This document shows, in pieces, positions 21,554 through 35,704 of a stretch of DNA of 64,000 nucleotides. Location: contig NC_086283.1 in assembly GCF_021018805.1 (NCBI RefSeq), positions 21,665,662-21,729,661 of the forward strand. Reading direction: 5' to 3'. The DNA comes from Prinia subflava (Eukaryota; Chordata; Aves; Passeriformes; Cisticolidae). How positions within the stretch are numbered: position 1 is the stretch's first letter; each line of letters opens with the position of its first letter. Made by a program: the position numbers and the translations under genes. A model generated the notes under the pieces. That model was not told the origin of the DNA. It did not search any database and worked only from the letters and a program-made list of their open reading frames with translations.

Positions 21554-24132
21554 TCTGCTCTGATTTATCCACCCCTGCTAGAAGGCGACAGGGAGGGGCT
21601 GGTGGGAGAGGATCCCAGAGGAATGGCACTCCCTTCCTCCTGCAGCACCAACCAGGGAATCACTCAAACTGTCTCAAATGGAAGTGATGTCCAGGGATTA
21701 GCATGAACTTCAGGCTGAGGTAACACCTGAAAGCACTGAAAGGAAGTTGGTGCTGATGTGCTAGAAAAGGGGAAAACGGCAAATTGGAAAGCTCTGTTCC
21801 TAAGAGTGGGAATCCAACTGACACCATAAAGCTGTCAAAGGCAACTTAATACAATTGGACACATCTTAAACAATTCCAGACGTTCTTAAAAGGGGGGAGG
21901 GGGGAAAGCATAAATAACACAGGGAAAAATGCTGGATTGAAACCTAAACACAAAGAAGATTCCCTTCTCTCACTCTCAGCAGCATTTCATGTAAGGGGGT
22001 TCCAGGGCACAGCTGTTCCCCTTTGGAAGTGCCTCCCTCCCGGCTAGTGAGGTGTGCTGCTTCCACTAGGGATGAACTTCTAGCAGAAGCCTAGAATTCT
22101 CAGTCAAAGCTGCTCCAAAGTTATCCCAGAGCCAAAATCTCACAAAATTGCCAAGGTTTTGTTTGTTTAACATGAACAATTCGGGGAGGGGGTGGAAGTG
22201 CATTTCTTGGAGCTCAAACCAGATGTGCGACATCCCAGCCACAAAGCTCCGGCTTCTGCACTGTTTGTTTTCCCCCCAGGAAGATAAAAGGAGCTGTGGA
22301 GAAGGTTTGGATTGCGGCAGCTCTCGGATTTCACCCTGGCTCTGGAGGCGCTGGCAGAGGCTGCTCTGTGACACCACAAACAAGCTTTGCTGTTTCACAG
22401 ATCCGGGGCCACCTCTCCCCTCAGAACATGGCTGGAGTTGGGAGGTGGGCTGTCCATAAGCCTCAGGCTGAACCTCAGCTTTCCAGCAGGCTGGAATTTT
22501 GCTTGGTTTGGTTTCTTCCTTCGTATAAATCCAGCGTCATGGAGGTGCTGACCAGAAGTACTTCCCCAAGTCAGGGTTCCCTTTCGTGTCAGCTCTGCCA
22601 GGAGAGAAAGGCCAGAGTTGCCTCTCCAGGCATCATCCGAGGGCAATCCTGCAGGATCTGCCTTCTCTTCCTATAAATCTTTCCATGCTGCCCACAGAAA
22701 GTTCCAAATCCAGGCAAAACATTCCCTGCTCTGGTTCCACCATTCATGTGGTCACAGTCTGGTTATCAACGGAGATCTTGGAGTAAACCCCAGCTTCCCT
22801 GCACCATGTTTACTCCTATGCTCTTCTATACCTACAGCATTACTCTGGGAATAATTAAAATCATTAACAAGTGTAATTAACTGTTGGAGGGGAAAGGAGA
22901 CTTTTAGGACATTATATCAGCAACAATTAAACAAATTACCCTTTTTGTCTTGCAAAGAATTGACAGACGGGAGGGAAAGGTGGTGGGATTTTTATTCCCT
23001 GGTGCAGCGGCACAGGGACAGTGAATAGGGGTCGATGCCTCTTGTGTGGGGACACAAAGCAAACAAAGAGGCCCCAAATGAAATTACAGAGTGGCAGATG
23101 CAAAATGAACATATTTCACACAATGAGTAATTACACCATGTAACTCATTGCCCAAATCGAGCCCAGGAATCATAATGGCTTAGGAAGTGATTACACAAAT
23201 TCTTGGAAGATGATCTGGTGGGGCTGTGGGACACAAAGACACATGAGTGCAGGGCCAGCAGCTCCTGGTGGTGGGAAAAGATCTGGAATTATCCCTGGCT
23301 CTGGACCACTGGAAGGAGCTGGGGGGGTGAGGGGACAGAGGTTTGTACCTCCCCTTTGGTCTGAGCCCCTCCAGCCACATTCGGGACACTTTGAAAGGAG
23401 GAAAACTTCCCTGCTGTCCACTGTATGTGGCTGTTGGTGGGGACAGACACATGGCAAGGATGTACCCAAGGTACCACCTGTGTCCCTGCCACTGACCTGG
23501 GCTGTGCACATCCCCCTGAGCAGGTGTGTTCCTGGAAATATTCTCCATTAGAGCTGAATTTTTCCCGGGGGGAAAAGGGGACCACATCCTCCTGCCCTTG
23601 GCAAAACTCCCTCCCCAAATGCCACCATAGGGCCCAGGTTTGCTGGGCACTGCTGGTGCTGAAGGTGAGGTGATGGCTGCAGAAGGGGTCCAGATTCCCA
23701 GCTTCCAGTGCTGCTCCATTTGGGCTCGGGAATTATTTCCAATCCCCTTTTTGGCCTATCTTGGCTATAAATCTTCTCAGCTTCACTTGGTGCTGTAGCT
23801 TCTGCTGGTAGTCCCTGGCGGGGATTCCTGCACGGCTGCTCTGCACACACAGCCAGGTCATCCCTGGGAATTTGGGGTTATCCAGCTGCCTGGGGTGACA
23901 GCATAGGGATCAGGAGCACATACCAAGTTCTCAGGGTGTCACTGGATGTGGCACCATGGTGGTGGCTCAGCAGGGCTGGGGGATGGTGGCAGCAGCTCTG
24001 TCCCAGCTCCTGTTGCAGGAATGCCCAGCAAGGATGCACAATCAGGGCCCAGAGAGCAGCCAAGGCAAAATGTATCCATGATTCTCCTCCATCACTTGGA
24101 AGTGTGATGTCCCTGCAAGAGCAGGGACCCTT

Positions 24133-24262
24133 CTGGAGTGCCAGGACAGGCTGAGAGAGCTGGGGGTTTTCTGGAGAAAGCTCTGGGAGACCTTAGAGCC
24201 TCTTACAGTGCCTAAAGGGGCCCCAAAGAAAGCTAACCAGAGACTTGGGATAAGTCAGACAG
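24133..24262 (+). mobile_element. CR1 LINE fragment lacking its 3' tail
   Basis: Begins 'tggagtgccaggacaggctg' and follows CR1 to 'cttacagtgcctaaaggggc', then loses similarity. Confidence 0.5.
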
Positions 24263-24385
24263 TGAGAGGAGAGATCTCCTGGCCTCAGAAGTCCACGACA
24301 TCCTTGGGAGAGCAATAATGTTCCCATTGCTGCAGCAGGAATTGGTGATATTTGTGTATAGTTTATATATTTATGTTTTATACAT

Positions 24386-24544
24386 ATCACAGACTGCTTT
24401 GGGTAGGAAGGGACCATAAACCCATCAAGTTCCGAGCCCTGCCATGGGCAGGGACACCTTTCACTAGCTCAGGTTGCTCCAAGCCCCATCCAACCTGGCC
24501 TTGGACACTTCCAGAGATGGGGCAGCCACAGCTTCTCTGAGCAA
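24386..24544 (-). mobile_element. CR1 LINE 3' fragment
   Basis: Inverted CR1 3' end: 'tatcacagactgctttgggt', 'catgggcagggacacctttc', 'cttggacacttccagagatg'. Confidence 0.75.
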
Positions 24545-25385
24545 TAATATTGTAATATATATAATATACACAATATTAAATATACACATATTTAATATTA
24601 TCTCTCTATAAAATGTGGTTGTAGGTGCCATTTTCAGATCAGGAGTAACTCTGTGGTGGATGTTGAAGCCTGGGTTGATGTCCCAGCACCAAGGGCTGTG
24701 CACTGCTTCACTGAGTGTCCCCAGATGTCCCACAAGGTCCCATTTCCCTCAGAAGGGACAAAATCTGGTGGTTTTGGTTATTCCCTTGTTGGAGCCCTTG
24801 ATTCTCCATCGCACTTCTCTCAAGAGCTGCATGACAAAACCAGCGGTTCCAGCCTATTTTGGTGACCACTTGCTCCAGGAACCTCAGGAGTTTCATCAAA
24901 AGCCTAGATGGATTTCGGGTGTCGGGTTTTATTCATTTGAGTATTGGCTGACAAAGCCCATTACATCATCCCTTTGGAAGAGAAATTCTCTGCAGCTGCC
25001 TGTGTGGTGCGGGGCGGGGGGTGGGGGGGAGGTTGGTTTAAAAAATAGCACAGATTTTTGTTTCTTTCTTTCAGGGCAATTTTCCTCCCAGTTGCTGGAA
25101 AACGGAATGCTAAAAAGCTTCAAAAGTGGGAAGGAAAAGGGCAGTGTGCAGCAGTTCCAGCCGTTCCTGGGTTATTTATTATTACTTCCTTTCCAAAGAC
25201 CAAGGTGGGGGGGGAAACAGCCCCATTACCCCGCGCATCCAGCGCGCCCATCCAGGCGTGAAAAGCAAAGCCAGTGTCACGGCAATGGCAGATGGCACAG
25301 AGTGGGAGCGGGCGCGGGAGTGGCGGCGGGAGCGGGAATGGGAGAGGGAGGGAGGGCTCCAGCCCCAACCTCCGCGCGGACCGCG

Positions 25386-25700
25386 CTCCTAATTAGCCCC
25401 GGAGCAGGGACTAATTAAACCAGGAGGTAAGACAAGTGATCACTTTTTCTTGCAGAGATGGGATGCAGGAGTGATGTGGGTGGAGTCGGAGCCGGCGTTG
25501 GAGCTGTCCTCACGTCAATGGTAGAAAACGATTTCAATCTCGGCTCATCCCTCCTGCGCTGCCAGGGAGCAGGGAGCCACAGCAGCTATTCCCTGCTCTC
25601 CCAAAGACCGTAGGCTGCAGAGAATGCGAGATTGCAAAGAAATATCGATGGGAAGGAGAGAGGCACGGTCTGGATGCTGTGCTGGTGACGTCAAAATGTG
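25386..25700. promoter_or_regulatory. Putative intergenic regulatory element
   Basis: Contains two homeodomain-type sites (TAATTAG 25390-25396, CTAATTAA 25411-25418) and a perfect palindromic CRE, TGACGTCA, at 25686-25693. A GC-rich block precedes it. No exon is present. The regulatory reading is inference from motif content only. Confidence 0.3.
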
Positions 25701-25992
25701 ACATTCTCAATTATTAGCATTATTTGGCACCCAAGCATCCAAAGAATCCCCCTTGAACTCACCCAGTGCCCGAGCAGAACCTCCTCTTCCTTCCTCCACA
25801 GTTGTTTTGGAGTATTTTTTCATACTCCATAACCTCATTCCTTTTAATCCACTTTTTCTGGTTTCCTATAAAAGAAGCAGTTGGAAGTAAATTATTTTCA
25901 CTGCCATCGAACTGAGTGCAAAGCTCTTGGAAAATGGGATATAGGGAGGAAAATTATCATATTACATAATTATAACCTAGAATGATATATAA

Positions 25993-26108
25993 GTATTATA
26001 TTATATTAATTATATTATATTATATTATATTATATTATATTATATTATATTATATTATATTATATTATATTATATTATATTGTTATGTTATGTTATGTTA
26101 TGTTATAT
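25993..26108 (+). repeat. Pentanucleotide microsatellite (TATAT)n switching to (TTATG)n
   Basis: About seventeen or more copies of TATAT up to about 26081, followed without a break by about five copies of TTATG. A compound microsatellite. Confidence 0.9.
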
Positions 26109-27812
26109 TAAATACATTTATTCTGTAAATATATTTACTTTTGCACTGAAAGAACTGGAAGTCCAGAACTGCTCATGCAGCTGTGGGTGCTGATGATTCC
26201 TGCTGGGATGTGCTGGGCTTTCCACAGCTTTTATGAATGGGCTGAACTTTGCAAAAACCATGGGAAGACCTGTGACTGTGGAGCCTTTGGCACTTCTTTG
26301 CCCATTCCCAGGCAGATGCTCTGTCCCCAGTACACATGCTGGGCGAGCACAACACCAAAGCAGGCTGCCTCTGCTCTTCTTAAAGCAGCTCCAGCTCTGG
26401 CCCTGCCCTACCCGCTAGAGCACAGGGAGCACCTCTCCACCTGGACTATGATCCCAGTCCCTGGGGATTAGTGGGATTTCCAGAGTAACATCCCCCTCTT
26501 GCAGCACATCATCTGGATGATTCAAACTCGAACATTGCCGGATTTCTGTTTCCCAGTGAAACACTGGACAATTTGTGTTTCTATTTTTATCCTGGATTAG
26601 TCAAGGGTCGCTGCAGGACCAGAGCAGGGGTGCTGGGCTTTCCCTGGCCTTATGCTTCATCCCATAAATGCTCTTTGCCTTTGGCAAGCAAGAGAAAAGC
26701 CTGACAGGACAACTCCTCTTTACTGCCGGGGTTGGATCCCTGAGGAGCTGCCAGGGCTGCTGCAGCTCGGCACAGCTCATGGCCTCACCCCCTCCACTGC
26801 ACTTCCAGCTTCCCTCACACAGAGGTGGTGAAAGTCACTCACTCCAGTCTAAAAAGCATCCAGGATTATGAGAAAACTTGAGAACATCTCACCAGCAGTG
26901 CCGTGGCTGAATCACCACAGTTCCAACCTGGCTGGGATGCTCATGGGATGAAGAGAACCAGAGAGGCTTTGGAATTTCTCTAGAAATCTCTAAATTTCCA
27001 CCTGTTGCTGTTATTTAATGCAGAAACAAGGGGAAAACAAACCTGTCTGGAAAGCACAAATATGGAAATTGAGTTTGGGATTGTTGGAAAGGGATGGACT
27101 ATCTACATGAAAAATATTAGCAATAATTAGTCCCAAATCACTGCTGTGAGCTGCAGATGTTGATAGTCTGGATCTCACATCCATCAGAATGACTTGTACT
27201 TATCATCAGCTCCAGGGTATTCCTGCCCTCCAGCAAACACATTTTTCCTTTTTCTGGAGGTCTGGTCATATTATGTTTCATTTCATAGCTGAGAGAAATT
27301 AAAATATTTCTTATATCTGCATCAGCATTTTGTAAAAGGGCAAGAATTCAGGAACCTGAAAAAATACTAAAAAATCCATGAACATAAAAATATACGCATA
27401 TAAAAAATAGGAGTTTCCTCTCTGTATCTCCTGAGCAAATGAGGTTGCTTCCAATGCACATTTTATTTTAAGGTGAGTTATTTTGTTGCCATAGTGACAT
27501 CATTCAGGTTTCTAGCCACTGCCGTGTTGGTTTTCTCCCAGGCAAGACTTGTCACAAGCAGTCAGCATCCCCAGCCCCTTCCCAGCCAGCAGCTTCCCAC
27601 GGGGCTGCAGGATTCCCTGGAACTCCAGACTGCAGGATGAGGTGTCACCGCTCTCTGCTAAGGCGTGGGGGTACACGGGACCTGGGGAAGTCAGAGAGGA
27701 GAGGTAGGCATGGAAAAACTCTGACCAAAAGGATTTTCCTCTGCTCATTCCTTATCCTTCCTCCTCAGCCCCTGCAGTGAGCTGTGAGAAGGTCAAAGAT
27801 AACCTGGTAGCT

Positions 27813-27836
27813 TTATTAATTAGCACTAATTAATAC
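27813..27836. promoter_or_regulatory. Palindromic paired-homeodomain motif
   Basis: TTAATTAG (27816-27823) and CTAATTAA (27826-27833) form an inverted repeat around CA. A TCAAAG motif of TCF/LEF type and AGATAA of GATA type lie 15-25 bp upstream. Candidate enhancer core, by motif only. Confidence 0.3.
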
Positions 27837-30328
27837 ATTTAGCTGCTCTGGTGTCATTGTGCTCATCTACCCCAGGCCCTGACATGGGCAAGAAAAAACC
27901 GTGTTTGCCCTGAAAAGCTTAAAATTTCTGTAAATCCTATTTCTTGCTGTACAGGTGTCTCATGGATTTATTTTATTACCAAGAGAACTGCATTAAAATA
28001 AAGATTTTAAATACAAGGGTCTGTAGTTATGTTAATAAAAATGCAAAGAAAAGGGTATTCCCTGGTAAGGGAATATTGGTGGGGCCATTTGGGTCAAATG
28101 GGCTCTGTAAGTGTATTGGAAATTAATATTTAATTTTATGTATTTTTATATTAAATATTTAAATTCATTGTGTTATTATGATGCTAAAGCCTTTTAATGG
28201 GAAATGCTTTTTTTTCTTGGCTCTAATTCATTTAACTAAAGCAGGCAGAGTGTCCCTCATTAGCCAAAAATCTATTTCATGGGTGCCAGGCCCTATATGT
28301 GACCAAGAGCCCAGGTGCCTGCTCTACTGCAAGGACAAAAGGAGTTCCAAAAAAAAAAGCTGTTTTAAAGGTTTTCTATGTTTTTAATTTTAAATAAACC
28401 ATTCCCAGATTATCAAATTGAGGCTACATTCCCATGGCAGACTTGAGCCCTGTGTAAGCCTTCCCGGGATTGCAGCAACTGGCTAAATCCAGGCCAGATT
28501 AAAGCAAAGCTTTCATTGCACAAACTCTCCCTGAAATGAGCAGGATACCCCTGATGCCAGGAAAAGGATGGAGCTGGGAATTGCAGGCAGAGGATATGGA
28601 ATGCCAAAGGCAGCAGGATCCAGATGAGAGGAGGCAAGGTCCTGTATGAGGGGCTGGTGCACTTCTCCTCTGCAGAGGGAATTTGGGTAGCAGAGCCATT
28701 CCAGGAGCATTCCAGCCACAGCTGTTGGGTGTTCCTGAGATTACCCGGGCTCCCTGATGGAAACCCTCTGGAACACAGACTGAACACACCAGTCCACAGC
28801 TCAGCAACAGCCTCCACAACGAGGTTCTTTGCTTGCAGAGGTTTTAGGCAAAGACATTGTTTTAACACCCTTTTTTAATATTTATTTTTCAATGTCTTTG
28901 ACTGGGGGTGGACTGGAAGGGGCTCCCAATTTAATTCCACAATCCCCTTAAACCCTGCTTAATGCACTCATTCTGCCTGGCCTCAGTGAATTTTACAGTA
29001 GTGTTTTGGGTGGTTGCAGCACTGGACTGGAAAATGTCCCATCATTTACTTTGCAGCTATTTGAGGGAAATGATTCCCAGGGCTGGAAGCCCGGTTGTTA
29101 AATCCATATTGCCAAAGGAAACAAACTCTGTCACCCAGATGGGGCTGGACCTCGGGGCTGCCACGCAGATTCCTGGATGAGGTAGCTCAGAGTCCAGTTG
29201 AAAACTCCAAAATTAACATTAAAGCAGGAGCAGGAGACTTGGTGAAAAATGTCATTTTTGGCTGAGGGGGCGGGTGGGGCTGCCGGGAACAAAGCAGAGT
29301 GCCCAGCTCTGAGTCACTCGGGTCTCCTGGGATGAGTCCCCCCAAGCATGGCCATGGCTCACCCCAACTGCCCTCAGGTGGGAGGGATGGAAGTGCTGCT
29401 TGAGAGAAATTCCAACAACAGGTTTTGTCCTGCTGCTTTCTTCTCCCAACAGGGAGGGAGTGCCGCAGCCTGGTTTGTTTTCCACATGTTCAAGAAAGAC
29501 AAAACAGGGCTTTAGAGAGTCTTGATGCATCTCATGAGCCTCTCATCTCCCTAAACCCCTCCCTCAGTTCTCAGCTCCCAGGATTTCTCCAATATCCGCT
29601 GAAAACCTGCACCAAGAGGTCAGCGTCACTCTCAATGTGATTTTTCTATGTCCCATTTCAGGATGTACTGTGTCTCCTATGGAAATGTTCCTTGGCCATT
29701 CCAGAGGCATCCTGGAGTCAGCAAGGACAGAACCCCCAAACACAAGAGCATGGGCAGCAGCAAAGCCAAGATGGGAAGATGGGTTTGGAAGAAAGTCAAG
29801 TTCTGAAAGGTGTGACTTGCAACAACCTCAATCACCAAAGCAGGAGGAAGGAGCAAAGAGAGGAAAAAAAATGAAAAGAGAAGTCTGACTGCACAGAGCA
29901 GGAGAGAGAAAGATGTCCAAAGACATCAGGAAACACGTGGAGAGAAGAAGATCTTTAATAGGAAATGGCAGATCCTTTGGACTTCAAGAACAACATGGAT
30001 AATGAACAGGAGATGTTTTTTTCCACCTCTACAATCAAATTCCACACTTGTCCCATTATAGTCCAGGGATGACAATGAAAACCTCAGGGAAATAAGGACT
30101 GATGGCACAATTCTGTCCTTATGGACACCATGGACTTCCAAAGCTTCACCTCCCATTTGTGGTGGTTTTCCAGCAGAAACTCAACCACTCAACTTTGGGG
30201 ACTTCACAAAGTCTAAATACACTTTTACTGGTGTAAGAGAAATGAAAGGGAACAGCCAACAGGGCAAGAACTTGAAGGTTTTGAAAACCACCTCATTGGA
30301 AAATTAATTAAATTAGTGCTTTGATTAA

Positions 30329-30402
30329 AAAAAACAAGACAAAACAAAAACAACAACAACAAAAAAGCCAAACAAAAACCAAAAAAACAAAAAAAACACC
30401 AC
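30329..30402 (+). repeat. A-rich low-complexity tract
   Basis: A and AAC-rich simple sequence about 74 bp long, with no adjoining element that would make it a retrotransposon tail. Confidence 0.7.
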
Positions 30403-32699
30403 TGTAAGGGACCTTCCAATGTAAGGCCTCTCCAAATCAAGATGACACATGAAACATATTCTAGAAGGTTATGTCTTGAGCCCTAATAATTTAAGGCCAA
30501 AAATAAAAAGAGATTCTGAAGTCTGAACTCCTGAGGACATCAGGGGAAAGACTTTTCCCACAGATACAATGCTGGAAGGCTACAGCACAATGTGAATGTC
30601 CATTAAATGATGGAAGTGCAAGAATTAAATGAAATATGGGGTCATTTTACTACAGAGAAATTTATGGAAGTTTCCATGTTAAAACTTTTCCTTATGGGGG
30701 ATAAGAGGGAGATGTCATCTCAAATTAAACATCACGAGAAGAGGCTTCATATTCAAGAAATAAAAATAATGGTAAGAGAATTCCTGTATCGGACAGCATT
30801 TGGAGAAATGTTCCAAAATCCCATCCTCAAATTCCATGACTAGTGACTTAGAAAGTTCAATCTAAGCTCACACTCTGATGGGCAAATTTACAGATGACAG
30901 TTTTCTAATCCATCACCTCACGCAGTAATTGAGAATTAATTTTATAAGATTGTATTTAAAGAGTATTAATGAAATTATTTACAATATCTGTCTGTTAGGG
31001 ATATTAATAAATATAAAAAATACATCAAACTGTCTCATAATCTTTTATTTCAATAAAAGCAGCACTCTAAAAAACCCTATTGCACACCTTTCCAATACTT
31101 CTGTTATTTATGTAAAATGAAAAATATAATTAAAACATAAAAATCCTCAAAACTTTATGGAAAAGGGCATGGGATACAGAGGGATGTAATTTTATAAAAA
31201 TTGTTTACTTAGCTGAGGGAGTTCCAGGGAAACTTGCATGTCCAGGGAGAGGTGATGAATTCCCAGTTGCAGTCAGATGCTTTGTGCCCAGGCTTCCAGA
31301 AGCAGCCAAAAATGCAGGATTTGGCCCTAAAAAGTCACAAACAAGACATCAAAGGATTATTTACAAATATTTAGCATGACCAGAAGTTGCTGAATTAGCC
31401 CAGTAGTGATATGGTGTGGTATTTTTGGGGTGGTATCCTTGTGCAGGGGACCCCTGGACTGGTAGCAGCCATGAGCAAGGCAGGAGAAGCTGGAAAAGGT
31501 TAGGAGCAGGGGGTTTGGTCCCAACCAGGGGACACAGGTCAGAATCAGACCCTTAGACAGGGATTGTGCTGAGTGCAGTAGTAACACCGGCAATGACAAA
31601 GCCTGCCTGGTCACTTACACCCAGTAAGTAATCTTGCTACTATAAAACTTGGGGGGTTCCAGGCACTTTGAGGTACAAAGTTGGAATTCAAAGATGCTGA
31701 GGATGTACTTGACACTGGCATCATTCCCGGGGTGCTTCTGCTGGCAGAGCCCAGAGCACACAGGGACACAGAGAAACACCCCTTTTCCTGGGTGTTTCAT
31801 TCACAGCTGGATGTGGCATTTCTGTGTGAAATAGAGATAAGGCAAAATGTTTAGATAATAGTCAGAAATTTCACTGCTTTGCAAACCAGGCAGATTAAGT
31901 TCCCCAGTCGCAGCAGGGCTGCACTCACTGATCACAGCTCGCAGCAGCTAATGGCTGCCATAAGGAATATGAGATATGGATCAGTCCACGGAGCAAGGGA
32001 TGACACTGCTCCAGGCAGGTGGAATTTAGGCTGAATGGATTTAGGATTCTCAAAGGGAAAAAAACATCATATTTACATCACCAGAACAAGTAATTTATCA
32101 ACAAAATGAACTATTGCGAGACAGAATTTAGAAACAAAGGCGAGCGGCGTCCTGGTTGTTCCTCCATCGCCTTCCTATGGGATAATGTTGCACCCAACTC
32201 TTGGATGTCTGGCACCATCTAGAGGAACGATTGGAATGATGCAGCAGAGAAATTAAATATTAAATTATTAAAAATGGCAAAAATCCTAGAGCAGTTCTTG
32301 TGTAATATCTAACAGATATTTAGTTATTATTTAACAGTTCTTGCCAAGGCAGAGAACCACAGCAAGGAGTGGGAACTTGGAGATTTGTCCTGCAAAAATA
32401 GGATGTTGGGTTTGCACTCTAGCAACTGTAATTAGTGCTAGTTATTTTGCAACTCATTTAGTTTTTAAAATAAAGTATGTATCAAAGTTTGAGATTTCTG
32501 TATGTAAAGATCTTAAAATAAGCTTGGACTTTTTAATATTCCTTTATTCACAACTGTGTAGCACAAAGGACCAACTCCTGAATTCCTTCTGAACAGGTCT
32601 TATTTTTGAATCAATTAAACAAATTAAACAAAAAATTTGTTTTAATTCAACTGCTATCCTTGGTTTTCATTTAGCTCAATATGAAAGGCCCAAGATGAG

Positions 32700-32756
32700 C
32701 AGGATGTTCACAGAAATACTTCAGGGTTGCTTCCAACTCAGGGTATTCTATGAAAC
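32700..32756 (+). mobile_element. Possible CR1 3' terminus
   Basis: Only the last part, 'ggttgcttccaactcagggt' followed by 'attctatga', resembles the CR1 end. It is too short to be sure. Confidence 0.4.
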
Positions 32757-34224
32757 GTACACAGAAAATATATTTTAAAAAATGCTTAATTTGTTCCAGT
32801 GTTTAAATCTAGATGGATTCAGGCATGTGCATCCCCATATGCATTTACTGGAAAAGTACAATGCAGGTAAACCCACCACACTTGCACAATTCCACTATAA
32901 ACTTTCTTTTTTTGATTTTTAACTGTACATTTCTGGTTATGCTATACCACAATTCTGTTTTCACACACAGCTAAAATAGAATTTGACTCATGAGGACAGA
33001 ATAAGCATAAAAAGTATGAGAGAAACACCTTTACCTGGTGTTACAAGCTTATTGTGAGGAAGTTCATTAATTTTCTAATAAAATTGAGTTTGAGTTTTAA
33101 TTACAACTGAGAGTAAAACTTCCTACAACACCAAATGGGAAGAAGTGATGGGTATTTGAATGTCATCAGTTCCTACTCCTAAAATCCCTCAAAAACTTTA
33201 GTTTTCATTTATTTAAAGAGCAGTTTGGGAAGAAACAGCTACAAACCAGCTTCTTCCTTAAAGCATCTCTGCTCCTGAATGCTCATTAGTCTGTTCTCCC
33301 TCCTCTTGCCACCAGCTGCTGCTGGCATTTACATAACAGAGCTCTGCTCTGAGGAAAGATGAATCAGCACATCCATAAAATCCTGCTTTCACTCCGAGAT
33401 TTACTATCACCCCCAGCATGCTGCTGCTTGGATGCAGAGGATCTGGAAAAAGATGAGTCATGGAGCTGCAGAATCCTAGAGTGGTGTGGAAATGGAGCTC
33501 CTGGGGAAAGAGAGGATGGGCATTACACACCAGAGATGACTCCTGGAAGGAAAAACCTGAGAGAGGTGGGAAGATGTATCGATAACAGCCTTTGTAGCAG
33601 GTTTGGGGAGTAATGAAGCAACTGGGAGAGCGTTAAGGAGAGGAACCTGAGATGCCAGGGAGTCAGGAATGTTGGGAAGAGGCTGGGAAGTGACTGCACA
33701 GCAGCACAGTCCAGCCACAGGCAGGCCGAGAGAAGTTCCCCAGTAACTCTTTGGGAATGAGGAATGCTGATTGTACCTGCCCCTCGTGCAGGTACCTGCA
33801 CAGGTACCTCTTGGGAATACCTGGGGCATTCCCAACACCCTCCCTTCCTGCTGATGCAGGAATCCATCTGAGCCATGATGTGGAGCAACACCGAGCACAG
33901 CTGAGCACTGACACCAGAACATGGATTGAGGCACTAAGCAAGGTGCTGCCAGGCTCCCAGCTGGAATGCTGCAGGAAGGACACAAGGAAGGCATGGATAA
34001 GTTTATTTTGGGACCATTTTCTATCCCAGGCTTTTAAAAGCCCATTTTAGTTACTGCAGAAATCCCCATGGGATCTAGACAGGCACAAATAGAACAATCC
34101 TGCCTGGTGGTGCTGCAACTGCACCTGTGCCACTCCCAAGCTCAAATAAAAGCAAATAATGAGTAGAGAGATTCAGTGAGGCATCAAAAGGTGCCAAGGA
34201 AATATCACATTCCTAAAGAAATAC

Positions 34225-34690
34225 AGAATCATGAAATCCCAGAATGGTTTGGGTTGGAAGGCACCTTAAAGCTCATCCAGCCCCACTCCCTGCCATGGGC
34301 AGAGCCACCTTCCACTAGCCCAGATTGCTCCAAGCCCCATGCAACCCAGCCTTGGACATGTCCAGGGATGGGGCAGCCACAGCTTCTCTGGGCAGGGACT
34401 CCCCAGCCTCATAGGGCAGAATTCCTTCCCAATATCCCACTAACCCTGCCTTCTGGCAGTGGGAAGCCATTCCCCCTTTTCCTGGCACTCCAGGACCATG
34501 TAGTCTCTCTCCATCTTCCCTGTGGGCTCCCCTCGGGCACTGGAAAGGGCACAATTAGGGCACTCTGGAGTTTTCTTCTCCAGGCTGAACAATCCAAATT
34601 CTCCCAGCCTTTCCTCACAGCAGAACTGCACTATCCCTCTCATGGTCTTGGTGACTCTACTGGATTTGCTCTAACGACTCCATGTCCTTC
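34225..34690 (-). mobile_element. CR1 LINE 3' fragment
   Basis: Inverted CR1 3' end, the longest of its type here. It runs from 'tacagaatcatgaaatccca' through 'gacatgtccagggatggggc' and 'ttctccaggctgaacaatcc' to about 'tctactggatttgctc'. Confidence 0.85.
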
Positions 34691-35704
34691 CTGTTCTGGG
34701 GATGCCAGGGCTGGAGGCAGCTCTGCAGGTGGGGATCTCACCTAAGCATGGATATATTAAGGAGCTGTTGGCACTGGAATGCACCAGGACTTGGTGCTGG
34801 GCAGTATTTATGGGGCTGTTTCTCCCCTGACATGGAATTCTGTTCAGCTCAGGAAGATGGATTTGTACTTTGAGGGCATATTATGAAACGTCATCTGCCT
34901 TTTCTCCTTTGCCTTCCCATCATGCATGAAAAGCTGAGCTTGCCGTTCTGGGCTCTGAAGACAGGTGGGAGAAACATTACCTCTCCGGAGAGCGGGATCA
35001 GTGTGCGCTTCTTCTGGCTGGGAATTTATTCTGAGAACAGCAGTTTCACACTGTCTCTCCCGGGAAGCTCCACAGCTTTGGGGGCTCCAGGGTCCTGCTG
35101 GGAAGCTGGGAGAGCTGTTACTATTTGGGATGCCACTGGAATTTGCAGCTTGGTGAGGTGGCACTTGGTGAGTCTGTCCACTGACAAGCTGAGCAATGAA
35201 CCTGCCTTGAAAACATTCCAAGAGCAACTGGAGCCTACAAGGAAGATGGAAAGGGCCTTGGGACAAGGACAAGGGGAAGCGGCTTCCTGTTGGAGTCCTG
35301 GAAACTTGGGATTTGAGGTTTTAGTGTATAGTAATACATATAGTAATACATATGAGTTAAGATGGAGGATTTGGGGTGTTGTCTTTGTCCTTCTTCTTCC
35401 TCCTTCCTCGCGGGTTTGGGTGATCTTTTCTGTCTGGTTAGTGAAAGCCTGCATTGCGGACATTGAGTGATCTTTAACTGGGTTATAAATAAAAATAACT
35501 TAGGTGTTGGGTTTTAGTTGGTTTTGCTTATGGTTTAAAAGTCCTTAAAAGAAATCAGAAGTAGCCATCTTCTTGCCTTCTTAGACAGGGCTCACACCTC
35601 GTGAAACTCTGACTTAGTTAAGAAATAATAAACATTCCAAGACCAAACATCTGCATTTCCCTTGTATCTTTATCCTGACCTTGGAGCAGCAAAGAGCCAG
35701 GAAT

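Noticed and set aside
24615..25418. Plus-strand open frame of 267 codons in the intergenic region
   Set aside because: No recognisable domain, composition shifts into GC-rich low complexity at its end, no promoter context or splice support. Length alone is explained by local base composition.
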